Origin: Afipia massiliensis
GTDB taxonomy: Bacteria; Pseudomonadota; Alphaproteobacteria; Rhizobiales; Xanthobacteraceae
Direction of reading: 5' to 3'
DNA: 64,000 nucleotides
Assembly (NCBI RefSeq): GCF_014203115.1
Contig: NZ_JACHIJ010000004.1
Location: 593,566-657,565, forward strand
The notes beneath the pieces were generated by a model. It did no database searches. It saw only the letters and a list, made by a program, of their open reading frames with translations, and was not told the DNA's origin. Position numbers and translations under genes: made by a program. Shown here one piece after another: positions 37,011 through 50,330 of this stretch. The stretch's first letter is position 1. Every line of letters begins with the position of its first letter.

Positions 37011-38144
37011 GGGCGTATTGGCGCGGGTTCCGAAGAAGTCCTTGACCATTTTGAAGAATCCAGCCGCTTCGGGCTGGGTTTCGCCGGACGACAGCTTTTC
37101 GAACTCCGCCAGCAGCTCTTTCTGCTTCTTGGTGAGGTTCTGCGGCGTCTCGACCACGACCTGGACGTACATGTCGCCCATCTGCCGGGAACGCAGCACC
37201 GGCATGCCCTTTGAGGCAACGCGGAAGCGGCGACCGGACTGGGTGCCCGACGGCACTTTCACCTTGGTCTTGCCCTGGTCGATGGTCGGCACTTCGAATT
37301 CGCCGCCCATCGCCGCGGTCACCATCGACACCGGCACGCGGCAGTGCAGGTCCGCACCGTCGCGCTGGAAGAACTTGTGCGAAGCCAGCGACAGGAAAAT
37401 GTAGAGATCGCCCGCAGGACCGCCCTGCACGCCCGCCTCGCCCTCGCCGGAGAGACGAATACGGGTGCCGTCCTCGACGCCCGGCGGAATATTGACCGAC
37501 AGCGTGCGTTCCTTCTGCACGCGGCCTTGCCCCGAGCAGGAGCCGCACGGCGTTTCGATCATCTGGCCACGGCCCTGACAGCCGGGGCAGGTGCGCTCCA
37601 GCGTGAAAAAGCCTTGCGCCTGGCGAACACGGCCTGCGCCGCCGCACATCGAGCAGGTCTTCGGCTTGGTGCCCGCCTTGGCGCCGGTGCCGGAGCATGT
37701 CTCGCAGGTCACAGCGACCGGAATGTTGATCTGCGCGGTCTTGCCGGAGAAGGCTTCCTCCAGCGTGATTTCCATATTGTAGCGCAGGTCCGCGCCGCGC
37801 TCGCGACCGCCACGGCCGCCGCGCTGTCCGGCCATGCCGAACAAGTCTTCGAAAATATCGGAGAACGAGGACGCAAAGCCCGCGCCGAACCCGGCCCCGT
37901 GGCCGCCGCCGTTGCCCTGCTCGAACGCGGCATGGCCATAGCGGTCGTAGGCGGCACGCTTGTTGCCGTCCTTGAGGATTTCGTAGGCTTCGGAAATTTC
38001 CTTGAACTTGTGCTCGCAGGACGGATCGCCCGGATTCTTGTCCGGGTGCCATTTCATGGCGAGCTTGCGGAAGGCCGACTTCAGTCCGGCTTCGTCGATA
38101 GAACGTTCGACTTCCAGCGTCTCGTAATAGCAGGCCTTAGACAT
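37008..38144 (-). CDS. dnaJ: Chaperone protein DnaJ
   Basis: 378 residues. The J domain has HPDKNPGD; a Gly/Phe-rich linker ([18 protein letters not shown]) follows; four zinc motifs are present: [24 protein letters not shown] and CGSCSGQG; the C-terminal substrate-binding part includes [22 protein letters not shown]. DnaJ delivers unfolded proteins to DnaK and stimulates its ATPase. It lies 87 bp after dnaK on the same strand. The stop codon is formed by the first bases of a composite repeat. Confidence 0.97.
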   Translation of the reverse strand: MSKACYYETLEVERSIDEAGLKSAFRKLAMKWHPDKNPGDPSCEHKFKEISEAYEILKDGNKRAAYDRYGHAAFEQGNGGGHGAGFGAGFASSFSDIFEDLFGMAGQRGGRGGRERGADLRYNMEITLEEAFSGKTAQINIPVAVTCETCSGTGAKAGTKPKTCSMCGGAGRVRQAQGFFTLERTCPGCQGRGQMIETPCGSCSGQGRVQKERTLSVNIPPGVEDGTRIRLSGEGEAGVQGGPAGDLYIFLSLASHKFFQRDGADLHCRVPVSMVTAAMGGEFEVPTIDQGKTKVKVPSGTQSGRRFRVASKGMPVLRSRQMGDMYVQVVVETPQNLTKKQKELLAEFEKLSSGETQPEAAGFFKMVKDFFGTRANTP

Positions 38145-38231
38145 GGCTGATCTGGGTCATGCGAGTCTGGATCTGTGGTTCGGTTCGCCGCGAAAAGCCT
38201 CCCCTTGAAGGGGAGGCTGATCGTGGACTGG

Positions 38232-40139
<1,908 letters not shown>

Positions 40140-40235
40140 CTAGTCCTTCTTTTTGCGGCAGGTTGGCTGGGCCCTGACGGCGCACCAATCCAAACCCCCA
40201 ATATCAAATATTCGCGACGTCGCGACGCTCCGCCT

Positions 40236-40264
40236 CATATAGGAGGGGGGCATGCCCCCGCAAG
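40236..40264 (-). promoter_or_regulatory. Candidate RpoH (sigma-32) promoter of dnaK
   Basis: On the minus strand CTTGCGG, 14 bp, then CCTATATG, close to the alphaproteobacterial heat-shock consensus (CTTG...; CCTATNT). It lies about 100 bp before the dnaK ATG. The rest of the 335 bp gap between dnaK and the next gene shows no other feature. Confidence 0.5.
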
Positions 40265-40468
40265 GACCAGCCCTTGTAAACAGCCGGGAAAATGGAATTT
40301 GCGCATCCGCCGCCCGGCTCCGGGAACGGCGGCGAATGCGTCAATTTGCAACGATTCGGCCCTTGATCTGTTGGCCCGGCGCAGAAACAGTTACGCCCCG
40401 AACAGACCGGACCGCCTCGCGCCGTGTCCGACCATTGAACCGCCTCAATACGACATCAGTCAGGTCTC

Positions 40469-41401
40469 ATGAAAACGATCGTCCGCGTTCTCGCCGTCGT
40501 CTCCATTGTCACCGCCTCGCCGGCTCTTGCCGCCGACCCCGTATTCCCCTCGGGCGCGCGCGTCGGGCTGGTGCCCGCCGAAGGGCTCACCGTGGCCAAG
40601 GAATTTATGGGCTTCGAATCCGCGGACCAGAAGATCAAGGTCGGGCTCGCCGAGATTCCGCCCGCGGCCTTCGCAACGGTCGAGACCGCCGTGAAGGAGG
40701 GCAAGACGCCCGCCACAGGCTCCAAGCCGGAGGCCTTTGAGACCGCGGCAGGCAAGGCGTTCATCACCTCCGATACCGGCAAGGACGGCGCGATCACGAT
40801 CAAGATGTACTCGGTGATCATCTCCGGCGAGAAGTTCACCGGCTACATCATCGCGCAGGCGCGCGAGGATGCAGAGAAGCCGCTATCCGACGAGGCCATG
40901 CGCAAGATGCTCGCCTCGGCGAAGCTGCGCAATGACGTCCCGACCGAGGAACAGCTCAGCCTGATGCCGTTCAAGATCGGCGAACTCGGTGATTTCAAGA
41001 CGGTTCGCACGCTCGCTCCACGCTCGTCGATCCTTTTGACCGACGGCACCGAAGACACCACGCTCGACGGTGCACCCTACATGGTGATCGGCCTGACCGC
41101 AGCGGGCCCCGCGTCGCCGGACGATCGCGGACGCTTTGCACAGCAGACCGCCGCCACCATTCCGGGCCTTCGCAATGCGCGCATCGTCTCGAACGAGCCG
41201 CAGCGGATTGACGGCTCCGCCGGATACGAGACGCGAATCGAGGCTGTCACCGGCAAGAACGACACGCCGGTCACCGTCGTGCAGTGGCTGAGATTCGGCG
41301 GCGGCACGTCGCTGCGCATCATCGCAAGCGCAACGCGCGACGATTGGCCGAAGGCGTTTCCGCGCTTTCGCGCGGTGCGCGACGGCATCGATCCGCGTTA
41401 A
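40469..41401 (+). CDS. Secreted protein of unknown function
   Basis: 310 residues with a signal peptide (1-22, MKTIVRVLAVVSIVTASPALA, A). The mature protein has alternating beta segments such as VFPSGARVGLVPAEGLTVAK, GFESADQKIKVGLAEIPPAAF and SVIISGEKFTGYIIAQARED, and a second half with DGAPYMVIGLTAAGPASPDD and RFGGGTSLRIIASATRDDWP. I do not recognise a family with a known function. It is divergent from dnaK and converges on grpE with a 3 bp gap. Confidence 0.78.
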   Translation: MKTIVRVLAVVSIVTASPALAADPVFPSGARVGLVPAEGLTVAKEFMGFESADQKIKVGLAEIPPAAFATVETAVKEGKTPATGSKPEAFETAAGKAFITSDTGKDGAITIKMYSVIISGEKFTGYIIAQAREDAEKPLSDEAMRKMLASAKLRNDVPTEEQLSLMPFKIGELGDFKTVRTLAPRSSILLTDGTEDTTLDGAPYMVIGLTAAGPASPDDRGRFAQQTAATIPGLRNARIVSNEPQRIDGSAGYETRIEAVTGKNDTPVTVVQWLRFGGGTSLRIIASATRDDWPKAFPRFRAVRDGIDPR

Positions 41402-41404
41402 AAA

Positions 41405-42034
41405 CTATTCCTGCGCGGCGGCAGGCGCAGCCTTCGCGCCGCCCTTGGCGACAGCGACCAGCGCCGGGCGCAACACGCGCTCGCCGATGGTGTAGCCGCC
41501 CTGTACGACCTGCACCACGGTGCCTGTCGGCACCGAGGAATCCGGCACCTCGTACATCGCCTGATGGAAATTCGGATCGAACTTCTCGCCGAGCGGATCG
41601 AGTTTCTGCACGCCGTTTTTCTCCAGCGTCTTGTGCAGCGAACGCTCGGTCAGTTCGACGCCTTCGATCAGCGCCTTGAGGCCGGGATCGGCGGCCTCGC
41701 GTGCTTCCATCGGCACGGCATCCAGCGCGCGCTGGAGATTGTCGGCGATGTCGAGCACGTCACGCGCGAATGCGGTGATGCCGTAGGTCCGCGCGTCGGT
41801 GACTTCGCGCTGGGTCCGCTTGCGCAGATTTTCCATCTCCGCAAGCGTGCGCAGCATACGATCCTTGGCCTCGGCCACTTCCTTGGTGAGCGCTTCGACC
41901 GAACCTTCTTCAGGATCGTCAGGCATCACGTAAGGCTTTGAGACCACAGGCTCCTTGTCGGTCACGGAACCGTTCGCGCTGTCCTGCGCGGCGGCGGCCT
42001 CCGATTGTTCCTTGCGCCCATTGGTATTGGCCAT
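41405..42034 (-). CDS. grpE: Nucleotide exchange factor GrpE
   Basis: 209 residues. A long coiled-coil N-terminal half ([20 protein letters not shown], then [15 protein letters not shown]) is followed by the beta domain [35 protein letters not shown]. GrpE releases ADP from DnaK and acts as a thermosensor of the chaperone cycle. It lies 198 bp after hrcA with a REP-like repeat between them. Confidence 0.96.
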   Translation of the reverse strand: MANTNGRKEQSEAAAAQDSANGSVTDKEPVVSKPYVMPDDPEEGSVEALTKEVAEAKDRMLRTLAEMENLRKRTQREVTDARTYGITAFARDVLDIADNLQRALDAVPMEAREAADPGLKALIEGVELTERSLHKTLEKNGVQKLDPLGEKFDPNFHQAMYEVPDSSVPTGTVVQVVQGGYTIGERVLRPALVAVAKGGAKAAPAAAQE

Positions 42035-42138
42035 AACTCACCTTTTCAGCAAATCGTCTCGATCATGTGGGATTGTTAGCCCGCATATCGTCATTTGGCG
42101 GCCTAAAATCAAGCCAATATGGCTCATCGCCCCATTTT

Positions 42139-42225
42139 GTCATCACCGGGCCTGTCCCGGTGATCCCGATGAATTGAGCGTAGTGCCTGAATTATCGAGA
42201 TGGCCGGAATAAATCCGGCCATGAC
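42139..42225. repeat. REP-like inverted repeat between hrcA and grpE
   Basis: Outer arms GTCATCACCGGG / CCGGCCATGAC with sub-hairpins CACCGGG/CCCGGTG and TGGCCGGA/TCCGGCCA. It divides hrcA from grpE, so grpE may also have its own promoter. Confidence 0.75.
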
Positions 42226-42232
42226 AGCTCAT

Positions 42233-43336
42233 TTATTTGCCGATCAGCTGACTGACAATCCGGGCGGCATAATCGACCATCGGAATGACCCGCGCGTAGT
42301 TCAACCGTGTCGGACCGATCACGCCGAGCACGCCGACGATGTGACCCGCGCCGTCGCGATAGGGCGCGATGATGGTCGAGGAGCCGGACAGCGAGAACAG
42401 CTTGTTCTCCGAACCGATGAAAATGCGCACGCCGTCGGCGCGCTCGGCGCGCCCGAGCAGATCGATCACGCCCTTCTTGGCTTCGAGGTCGTCGAACAGC
42501 AACCGCACCCGCTCGAGATCCTCCATCGCGTGAAGATCCTCCAGCAGGTTGGCGTGACCGCGAACGATCAGCTGGCGCTCGTCACTGGCGCCGCCCGACC
42601 AGCTTGCGATGCCTGCCGCAACGACTTTCTGCGTGAGCTGATCCAGTTCGCCGCGGCTCGTTGTCAGCGCGGTTTCGAGTTCGCTGCGCGCTTCGGCCAG
42701 CGTGCGTCCGCGAATCCGTGCATTGAGAAAATTCGAGGCTTCGGTCAGCGCCGACGATGGCACGCCCGGCGGCAGCGGCAGCACGCGATTCTCGACCTGG
42801 CCGTCTTCCGCCACCAGCACCACCAGCGCCTGTGTCGGCTCCAGCCGCACGAACTCGATATGCTTCAGACGCACGTTCGCCTTCGCCGTCAGCACCACCG
42901 CGGCCGCACGCGTCAGACCCGACAATCGCGTCAGCGCTTCGCTCAGCGCGGCTTCGACCGACGACGCACCGCCGACGGATTTGAGTTGTGTTTCGATCGA
43001 CTGCCGTTCCGGCTCGGTCAGATCGCCGACCTGCATCAGCGCGTCGACGAAAAACCGCAGCCCCAGTTCGGTCGGCAACCGGCCCGCCGACGTATGCGGC
43101 GCGTAAATCAGCCCGAGTTGCTCGAGATCCGACATCACGTTGCGCACCGAGGCCGGCGACAGCGGCATGGTGATCAGGCGCGAAATGTTGCGTGAGCCCA
43201 CCGGCTCGCCGGTGGCCAGATAATTCTCGACAATCTGACGAAAAATATCCCGCGACCGCTCGTTGAGCTGCGCCAGCCCCGCGTTCGGCGTGATCAGATG
43301 ACCTGTCGGCTCGTGGTGGGCCAAATCCGGCTCCAA
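42233..43336 (-). CDS. hrcA: Heat-inducible transcription repressor HrcA
   Basis: 367 residues. The winged-helix N-terminus reads [40 protein letters not shown] and [20 protein letters not shown]; the inserted dimerising domain and C-terminal [37 protein letters not shown] are typical. HrcA binds CIRCE operators, usually before groESL, and is kept active by GroEL. No CIRCE is seen in this window, so its targets lie elsewhere. Divergent from rph. Confidence 0.96.
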   Translation of the reverse strand: MEPDLAHHEPTGHLITPNAGLAQLNERSRDIFRQIVENYLATGEPVGSRNISRLITMPLSPASVRNVMSDLEQLGLIYAPHTSAGRLPTELGLRFFVDALMQVGDLTEPERQSIETQLKSVGGASSVEAALSEALTRLSGLTRAAAVVLTAKANVRLKHIEFVRLEPTQALVVLVAEDGQVENRVLPLPPGVPSSALTEASNFLNARIRGRTLAEARSELETALTTSRGELDQLTQKVVAAGIASWSGGASDERQLIVRGHANLLEDLHAMEDLERVRLLFDDLEAKKGVIDLLGRAERADGVRIFIGSENKLFSLSGSSTIIAPYRDGAGHIVGVLGVIGPTRLNYARVIPMVDYAARIVSQLIGK

Positions 43337-43445
43337 ACGGGTTGATAAAGCTACAATTGTCCATCGCGCGGCGTCATGACAAGCCGCATTCGCGCAACAT
43401 CCTTATCGGCCCTTGCCGCTGCGATCCCAAGCCCCTAAAAGCGCG

Positions 43446-43610
43446 CTAGTGTCCTCGAATCCGAAGTTCGCCTGATTTTGCAGCACTTTCCGTGGCGAAC
43501 TTCGGATTCGCGAGGACACTAGAAATTATCATTCTGGTGTGGTTTTGGTTCGCAAGCCCGCAACCCGGTTTAGCCGCCAAGATGGTGCGGGCTTGCGAAC
43601 CACCACACCA
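43446..43610. repeat. Composite two-hairpin repeat, copy 2
   Basis: Hairpin A (43446-43522): CTAGTGTCCTCGAATCCGAA ... TTCGGATTCGCGAGGACACTAG minus one base class. Spacer AAATTATCATTC. Hairpin B (43535-43610): TGGTGTGG...GGTTCGCAAGCCCGC and GCGGGCTTGCGAACC...CCACACCA. It fills the 309 bp gap between divergent hrcA and rph. Confidence 0.88.
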
Positions 43611-43645
43611 AATCGACATTTCCCATGTTTTCGGAGGATTTTCCC

Positions 43646-44362
43646 ATGCGGCCAAGCCGTCGCGCGCCCGATGAACTGCGCCCCGTCACGCTGGAACGGG
43701 GTGTGGTCAAATACGCCGAGGGTTCCTGCATGGTGAAGTTCGGCGACACCCACGTGCTGGTGACCGCCACGCTGGAAGACCGCCTGCCGCCATGGCTGAA
43801 GGGTCAGGGCCGCGGCTGGGTCACCGCCGAATACGGCATGCTGCCGCGCGCCACCCATGAGCGCATGCGCCGCGAATCCGCCGCCGGAAAACAAAGCGGC
43901 CGCACCGTCGAAATTCAGCGGCTGATCGGCCGCTCGCTGCGCACCACCGTGGACCTCGTGGCACTGGGCGAACGCCAGATCACGGTGGACTGCGACGTCA
44001 TCCAGGCCGATGGCGGCACGCGCACCGCGGCGATCACCGGCGCGTGGGTTGCGCTGGCGGATTGCCTGCAGTGGATGAAGGCCCGCAACATGCTGAAGAA
44101 CGAGAACGTGCTGCGCGACAACGTCGCCGCGATCTCGTGCGGAATCTACAACGGCACGCCGGTGCTCGATCTCGACTACGCTGAAGACTCCGACGCCGAG
44201 ACCGACGCGAACTTCGTCATGACCGGCGACGGCCGCATCATCGAGGTCCAGGGCACCGCTGAGAAGACTCCGTTCTCGCAGGAGGAATTCCTCAGCCTGA
44301 TGGCGCTGGCCCAAAAGGGCATCGCCCGGCTGGTCGACCTGCAAAAAATGGCGGTGGCGTAA
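43646..44362 (+). CDS. rph: Ribonuclease PH
   Basis: 238 residues. [56 protein letters not shown] and [19 protein letters not shown] are the RNase PH signature. It removes nucleotides 3' to the tRNA CCA end by phosphorolysis. Start ATG 43646 follows GGAGG by 7 bases; an upstream ATG at 43625 lies before that ribosome binding site. rdgB and hemW follow on the same strand. Confidence 0.96.
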   Translation: MRPSRRAPDELRPVTLERGVVKYAEGSCMVKFGDTHVLVTATLEDRLPPWLKGQGRGWVTAEYGMLPRATHERMRRESAAGKQSGRTVEIQRLIGRSLRTTVDLVALGERQITVDCDVIQADGGTRTAAITGAWVALADCLQWMKARNMLKNENVLRDNVAAISCGIYNGTPVLDLDYAEDSDAETDANFVMTGDGRIIEVQGTAEKTPFSQEEFLSLMALAQKGIARLVDLQKMAVA

Positions 44363-44405
44363 TTTTCCCGCTTCCAACCGCGCTGCCCAAGGATAACCAT
44401 TGCGC

Positions 44406-45041
44406 ATGAGTGATCATCGCCGAATCACCGGCCGCCTTGTGATCGCGACCCACAATCCCGGCAAGCTCGCCGAGATGCGCGAACTGCTTGCGCCGTACGG
44501 CGTGGAAGCGGTGTCGGCGGCGGAACTCGGCCTTGCCGAGCCGGATGAAACCGGCACCACGTTTCAGGCCAATGCCCGCATCAAGGCGGTGGCGGCGGCG
44601 AACGCGACGCAGCTTCCGGCGTTCGCGGACGATTCGGGGCTGGCGGTCGATGCGCTCGACGGACAACCCGGAATTTATTCGGCGCGCTGGGCCGGCGAGG
44701 ACAAGAATTTTCTCGCCGCGATGTCGCAGATCGAGCGCCTGCTGCAGGAGCGCGGCGCGAAGGAGCCTGCGCAGCGAAGTGCGCATTTCGTCTCCGCCTT
44801 ATGCGTCGCATGGCCTGACGGCCATCTCGAAGACGTCGAAGCGCGCGTCGACGGCACGCTGGTATGGCCGCCGCGCGGAACTGCGGGTTTCGGTTACGAT
44901 CCGACGTTTCTGCCCAACGGTCACAGCCGCACCTTCGGCGAGATGACCAGCATCGAGAAGCATGGTTTGCCGCCGCATGGCATGGGCCTGTCGCATCGCG
45001 CGAAGGCCTTCGTGAAGCTCGCGGAGATCTGCCTCACATGA
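44406..45041 (+). CDS. rdgB: dITP/XTP pyrophosphatase RdgB
   Basis: 211 residues. [47 protein letters not shown] and [19 protein letters not shown] are the Ham1/RdgB motifs. It hydrolyses ITP, dITP and XTP to keep deaminated purines out of nucleic acids. ATG 44406 is preferred; a TTG at 44400 is closer to the AAGGA ribosome binding site and cannot be excluded. Its stop overlaps the hemW start (ATGA). Confidence 0.95.
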   Translation: MSDHRRITGRLVIATHNPGKLAEMRELLAPYGVEAVSAAELGLAEPDETGTTFQANARIKAVAAANATQLPAFADDSGLAVDALDGQPGIYSARWAGEDKNFLAAMSQIERLLQERGAKEPAQRSAHFVSALCVAWPDGHLEDVEARVDGTLVWPPRGTAGFGYDPTFLPNGHSRTFGEMTSIEKHGLPPHGMGLSHRAKAFVKLAEICLT

Positions 45042-46195
45042 GCACCGCTGCGAAACAGGCGTTCGGCGTTTACGTGCATTGGCCATTCTGCCTGTCGAAG
45101 TGCCCGTATTGCGACTTCAACAGCCACGTGCGTCACGCGCCGATCGACGAGTTTCGTTTCGCACGCGCCTTCGAGCGCGAGATCGAGACCACCGCCGCGC
45201 GCACGCCGGGCCGTGAAGTCACATCGATCTTCCTCGGCGGCGGCACACCGTCGCTGATGCAGCCGCAAACCGTCGGCGCGATTCTCAATTCCATCGCCAG
45301 GCACTGGACCGTCGCCAGCGATGTCGAGGTGACGCTGGAAGCCAATCCAACCAGCGTCGAGGCCACACGCTTCAAGGGTTATCGCTCGGCCGGCGTCAAT
45401 CGTGTGTCGCTCGGCGTGCAGGCGCTGGACGATGCCTCGCTGAAGGCACTCGGACGTTTGCACAGTGCGCGTGAGGCTCTTGATGCCGTCGCCATCGCGC
45501 GCGCGGCGTTCGACCGCTATTCGTTCGACCTGATCTATGCGCGGCCTGACCAGACGCCGCAGATGTGGGAAGCCGAACTGAAACTCGCGGTGTCGGAAGC
45601 CGCCGAACATCTGTCGCTGTATCAACTCACCATCGAGCCGGAGACGCCGTTCTTCGGGCTGCATGCCGCCGGTAAGCTGAAAATTCCCGACGAGGCCGTG
45701 GCGCGCGCGCTCTACGATGTGACGCAGGATGTCTGCGCGAAGCTCGGCCTGCCGTCCTACGAGATTTCCAATCACGCGCGGCCCGGCGCGGAGTGCAAGC
45801 ACAATCTGGTTTACTGGCGCGGGCAGGAATACGCCGGCGTCGGTCCCGGCGCGCATGGCCGCCTCGATATCGACGGCATCCGTCATGCCATCGCCACCGA
45901 GAAGCGTCCGGAGACCTGGCTGATGCGCGTCGAGGCGCAGGGCCATGGCGTGATCAGCGACGAGCTACTCAACAGCGAAGAGCGCGCCGACGAATATCTC
46001 TTGATGGGACTGCGCTTGGTGGAAGGCATCGATCCGGTGCGTTACCGGGCGCTGTCGGGACGTTCGCTCGACCCAAGGCGTATCGAGATCCTGCGTGACG
46101 AAGGCGCGATCACCGTCGATCCCGATGGCCGCGTGCGCGTGACGATGCAGGGTTTTCCGGTGCTCGATGCCGTGGTGGCGGATCTGGCGGCTTAA
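45038..46195 (+). CDS. hemW: Heme chaperone HemW (radical SAM, HemN-like)
   Basis: 385 residues. The radical-SAM motif is [12 protein letters not shown] (C-x3-C-x2-C) after FGVYVHWP; the extra Cys/His residues of true HemN are lacking. [32 protein letters not shown] and [20 protein letters not shown] identify the HemW group, which binds heme and inserts it into target enzymes rather than oxidising coproporphyrinogen. ATG 45038 overlaps the rdgB stop codon, so it is translationally coupled. Confidence 0.93.
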   Translation: MSTAAKQAFGVYVHWPFCLSKCPYCDFNSHVRHAPIDEFRFARAFEREIETTAARTPGREVTSIFLGGGTPSLMQPQTVGAILNSIARHWTVASDVEVTLEANPTSVEATRFKGYRSAGVNRVSLGVQALDDASLKALGRLHSAREALDAVAIARAAFDRYSFDLIYARPDQTPQMWEAELKLAVSEAAEHLSLYQLTIEPETPFFGLHAAGKLKIPDEAVARALYDVTQDVCAKLGLPSYEISNHARPGAECKHNLVYWRGQEYAGVGPGAHGRLDIDGIRHAIATEKRPETWLMRVEAQGHGVISDELLNSEERADEYLLMGLRLVEGIDPVRYRALSGRSLDPRRIEILRDEGAITVDPDGRVRVTMQGFPVLDAVVADLAA

Positions 46196-46205
46196 TAGCC
46201 ATACT

Positions 46206-46287
46206 CGTCATTGCGAGCGAAGCGAAGCAATCCACTCTTGAACCAAAAGCACTGGATTGCTTCGTCGCTACGCTTCTCGCAATGACG
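46206..46287. repeat. REP-like inverted repeat (CGTCATTGCGAG type), second copy
   Basis: CGTCATTGCGAGCGAAGCGA ... TCTCGCAATGACG, with inner GAAGCAATCCA / TGGATTGCTTC. Same family as 22320-22432. It lies between convergent hemW and the LppC-like gene. Confidence 0.85.
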
Positions 46288-46317
46288 ATGTTGAGAGTTG
46301 TCGTCTGGTGAGCAGCC

Positions 46318-47508
46318 CTACGCCCCAAAGCTCTTCGGCGAGCCTGCCGCAATCGCACCGCCGCCCGAACCGACGCGCATCACCGCGAGACCGCGCTCGT
46401 TGGTGCCGTCGCTGCGGAAACGAAACAGTCCGTCGATGCCCGCAAAGCCTGACTGGTTGGTGAGAACGTCCGGCGAAAAACGCTGGCCGCCCTGAGTTCG
46501 CGCGAGGGCCGCGACCAGCGCAACGCCGTCATAGGCCAGCGTCGCGGTGCGGACCGGATCGCCGCCGTATTTGGCCCGGTAGCGCGCCGAAAAACCGCGA
46601 AAACCCGACGGGTCCGGCGCAGCATAGAGCCCGCCGCGCAGATTGGTATTGGCGAACACGCGCGGATTGTCCCACAGCCCCGTGCCGAGCAATTGCACGC
46701 GCTTGAGATCGGCGCCGCTGGAGGCCAGCGTGTCCGCGACGCCGACCAGTGTGTCGCCGTCATCAGCCAGCAGCAACGAATCTGCGCTCGCCAGCGCCTG
46801 CACGATGGTCGCCGCGCTCTGCGTGCGATCGGCGCCGTATTTCTCGAACGCAACAATGCGGCCGTTCTTGCGCGCAACCGCCTGCTTGAACGCAACCTCG
46901 ACCACATTGCCGTAGGCGTTCTCGGGCAGGAACGCCGCGAAGGACCGCTTTCCGGTGCCCGCGGCGTAGTCGACGATGCGATTGACGTCGGATTCAGGCA
47001 GGAAGCTCAGCAGATACACACCGCGCCCGGCGACGCTCGAGTCGGTCGAGAACGCGATCAGCGGAATGCCGCGGTTGCGCGCGATTTGCGCCGCGCCCGG
47101 CACGGATTGCGCGAACAGCGGCCCGAGAATGATCTCGGCACCCTCATCGACCGCCTGCTGCGCACCCTGTTGCGCGCCCTGCGCCGTACCGTTGTCGTCC
47201 TTGATCAGAAGCTGGAGATTCGGATTCTGGAATTCCGCGAGCGCCAGTTCGGCGGCGTTACGCATCGACTGCGCGGCCAGACCGGCGTTACCGGCCGCGG
47301 ACAGCGGCAGCAGCAGACCAACCTTGACCTGGCCGCTTCCGACCGCCGACGGCTGTTGTTGCGGACCGGCAGGTTGCTCGCCGCCGGAGAACGGAGATTG
47401 CATGCCGGCGCACCCGGCCACGAGCGGCGCACCCAGAATCAGGCCGACCGCGCTGCGACGGGTGGCGCCGCTGCGTGAAGGCTTAGGAGTGAACGGCGCA
47501 ACCATCAT
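46318..47508 (-). CDS. Penicillin-binding protein activator (LppC/LpoA-like) lipoprotein
   Basis: 396 residues. The N-terminus ends in the lipobox GAPLVAGC, so the protein is a lipoprotein. The rest is a periplasmic-binding-protein type I fold (KVGLLLPLSAAGNAGLAAQS, EIILGPLFAQSVPGAAQIAR, LIAFSTDSSVAGRGVYLLSF, DGVALVAALART) as in LpoA and Leu/Ile/Val receptors. LpoA homologues stimulate PBP1A in the periplasm; ligand uptake is an alternative role. ATG 47508 or 47505 (after GGAAGAG) is preferred to upstream in-frame ATGs. It is followed by convergent hemW and divergent from rsmI. Confidence 0.88.
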   Translation of the reverse strand: MMVAPFTPKPSRSGATRRSAVGLILGAPLVAGCAGMQSPFSGGEQPAGPQQQPSAVGSGQVKVGLLLPLSAAGNAGLAAQSMRNAAELALAEFQNPNLQLLIKDDNGTAQGAQQGAQQAVDEGAEIILGPLFAQSVPGAAQIARNRGIPLIAFSTDSSVAGRGVYLLSFLPESDVNRIVDYAAGTGKRSFAAFLPENAYGNVVEVAFKQAVARKNGRIVAFEKYGADRTQSAATIVQALASADSLLLADDGDTLVGVADTLASSGADLKRVQLLGTGLWDNPRVFANTNLRGGLYAAPDPSGFRGFSARYRAKYGGDPVRTATLAYDGVALVAALARTQGGQRFSPDVLTNQSGFAGIDGLFRFRSDGTNERGLAVMRVGSGGGAIAAGSPKSFGA

Positions 47509-47670
47509 TTCTCTTCCGGGCATTGATCCTCGGACACATCTGGAAGAGGATTCAGGCATATTGTCGGCTATAAGTTAACCAGAACAAAAGCTTTTCCGCA
47601 CCCCTCAGGCGCGCAAGAATACCGCCGGACTGTTTGCAGCTGCGAACAAGACGAAGCGGTCCTTCGGCGC

Positions 47671-47832
47671 TAGTGTGGCGGTTCGCAAGTCCGCCTTGCC
47701 GGGCAGCAAGTCCGCTGCGGACTTGCGAACCAAAGCCACACTGGAGTTATAACTTTCTAGTGTCCTTTCGAATCCGAAGTTCGCTACGAAAGGTGCTGGA
47801 AATTAGTGCGAACTTCGGATTCGGGACACTAG
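47671..47832. repeat. Composite two-hairpin repeat, copy 3
   Basis: Here the two hairpin types are in reverse order: the GTTCGCAAGTCCGC type (47671-47742, TAGTGTGGCGG ... CACACT ends), a spacer GGAGTTATAACTTT, then the AATCCGAAGTTCGC type (47757-47832, CTAGTGTCC ... GGGACACTAG). It ends 10 bp before the rsmI ATG, between divergent genes. Confidence 0.88.
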
Positions 47833-47842
47833 ATTGCCCACC

Positions 47843-48767
<925 letters not shown>

Positions 48768-48778
<11 letters not shown>

Positions 48779-49184
48779 CGATCCGCCGCCGAAATTATCG
48801 AAGGCGCGCGCAAAAATTCCCTCCCCTGCGCGCGTCGCCGCGTTTCAGACCGGCCTGTCCGCCGAAAGCCGTGCCTGCGTTTACCTGATCGCCAAGGGCT
48901 ATCGCATTCTGGCGCGGCGCTTCCGCACCCCTTACGGCGAGATCGACATTGTCGCGCGCAGGCGCGGCCTGCTGGCTTTCGTCGAGGTCAAGGCGCGCGC
49001 AACGCTGGACGACGCAGCCTATTCGGTGACCCCGCAACAGCAGCAGCGCATCGTCGCGGCGGCCCAGGCCTGGCTGATGGCGCGCCCTGAACATGCGACT
49101 TTCGAGATGCGGTTCGATGTCGTGCTGATCGCGCCGAAGCACCTGCCACGCCACCTGATGGCGGCATTCGACGCCGGCGAGTGA
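48768..49184 (+). CDS. yraN: YraN family endonuclease-fold protein (UPF0102)
   Basis: 138 residues. [20 protein letters not shown] and the nuclease-like motif [21 protein letters not shown] (D...ExK) are the UPF0102 signature, a PD-(D/E)XK fold protein related to Holliday-junction resolvases; its activity is not established. ATG 48768 overlaps the rsmI stop region, the conserved rsmI-yraN pairing. A gap of 95 bp separates it from gshB. Confidence 0.92.
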
Positions 49185-49279
49185 ACAGGGCGAGCGGCAG
49201 GGTTGCGTGCAAAACCTCTGGCAACGGAAGCTGAAATCGCACAGATTGCCGCCGCATGTTCAACAACCGGGTTTAAAGC

Positions 49280-50221
49280 ATGAAGCTGAAAGTCGCCGTC
49301 CAGATGGACCCTATCGCGCGGATCAACATTCGCGGCGACTCGACGTTCGCCCTGCTGCTGGAAGCGCAGAAGCGCGGCCATGCGCTGGCCTATTATACGC
49401 CCGAGAAACTCTCCCTGCGGGGCGAGCAACTGATCGCAACCGTGCAGCCGCTGAAAGTGCGCGACGAGGACGGCGATCATTTCACGCTGGGCGACGCCAC
49501 CCGTGTCGATCTCGAATCCTTCGATGTGATTCTTCTCCGGCAAGACCCGCCGTTCGATCTCGCCTACATCACCACCACGCATTTTCTCGAACGCATTCAT
49601 CCGAAAACGCTGGTCGTCAACAATCCGGCCAGCGTGCGCAATGCGCCGGAAAAGATTTTCGTGATGGAGTTCGCGGACCTGATGCCGCCGACGCTGATCT
49701 CGCGCGACAAGGACGAGATCAACGCCTTCCGCGCCGAGCACGGCGACGTGGTGATGAAGCCACTGTACGGACATGGCGGCGCTGCGGTGTTTCGCATCAC
49801 GCCGAACGACATGAATTTCGGCTCGCTTTACGACATGTTCTCGGTGACGTTCCGCGAACCGTGGGTGATCCAGCGCTTCCTTCCTGAGGTGAAGCACGGC
49901 GACAAGCGCATCATCCTTGTCGATGGCGAATTTGCCGGCGCCGTGAACCGCGTGCCGGCGCCGGACGATCTGCGCTCCAACATGGTGCGCGGAGGCGCTG
50001 CGCAATCCACCGACCTGTCGCCGCGCGAGCGCGAAATCTGCGCACGGCTCGGGCCGGCGCTGCGCGAGCGCGGGTTGCTGTTCGTCGGCATCGACGTGAT
50101 CGACGGCCACCTGACGGAAATCAACGTCACCTCGCCGACCGGCATCCGGGCCATCGCCCGGCTCGGCGGCCCCGACGTGGCGGCCATGATCTGGGACGCG
50201 ATTTCAGCCAAACGCGCCTGA
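49280..50221 (+). CDS. gshB: Glutathione synthetase
   Basis: 313 residues. [43 protein letters not shown]-grasp residues [17 protein letters not shown] and [24 protein letters not shown] end are GshB motifs. It ligates glycine to gamma-glutamylcysteine. The upstream gshA is not in the window. No ribosome binding site stronger than GGGTTTAAAGC is visible; the start is fixed by conservation. Confidence 0.96.
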   Translation: MKLKVAVQMDPIARINIRGDSTFALLLEAQKRGHALAYYTPEKLSLRGEQLIATVQPLKVRDEDGDHFTLGDATRVDLESFDVILLRQDPPFDLAYITTTHFLERIHPKTLVVNNPASVRNAPEKIFVMEFADLMPPTLISRDKDEINAFRAEHGDVVMKPLYGHGGAAVFRITPNDMNFGSLYDMFSVTFREPWVIQRFLPEVKHGDKRIILVDGEFAGAVNRVPAPDDLRSNMVRGGAAQSTDLSPREREICARLGPALRERGLLFVGIDVIDGHLTEINVTSPTGIRAIARLGGPDVAAMIWDAISAKRA

Positions 50222-50330
50222 CTGCCTGACTACAGTTTAATCAATTGCTGACCACCTTCTGGCAATCTGGCCCCCGGAGGCGTGCGCTGCTGCCGGACAC
50301 ACGGTATGCGTGCACCGAACGGGCTGACTC

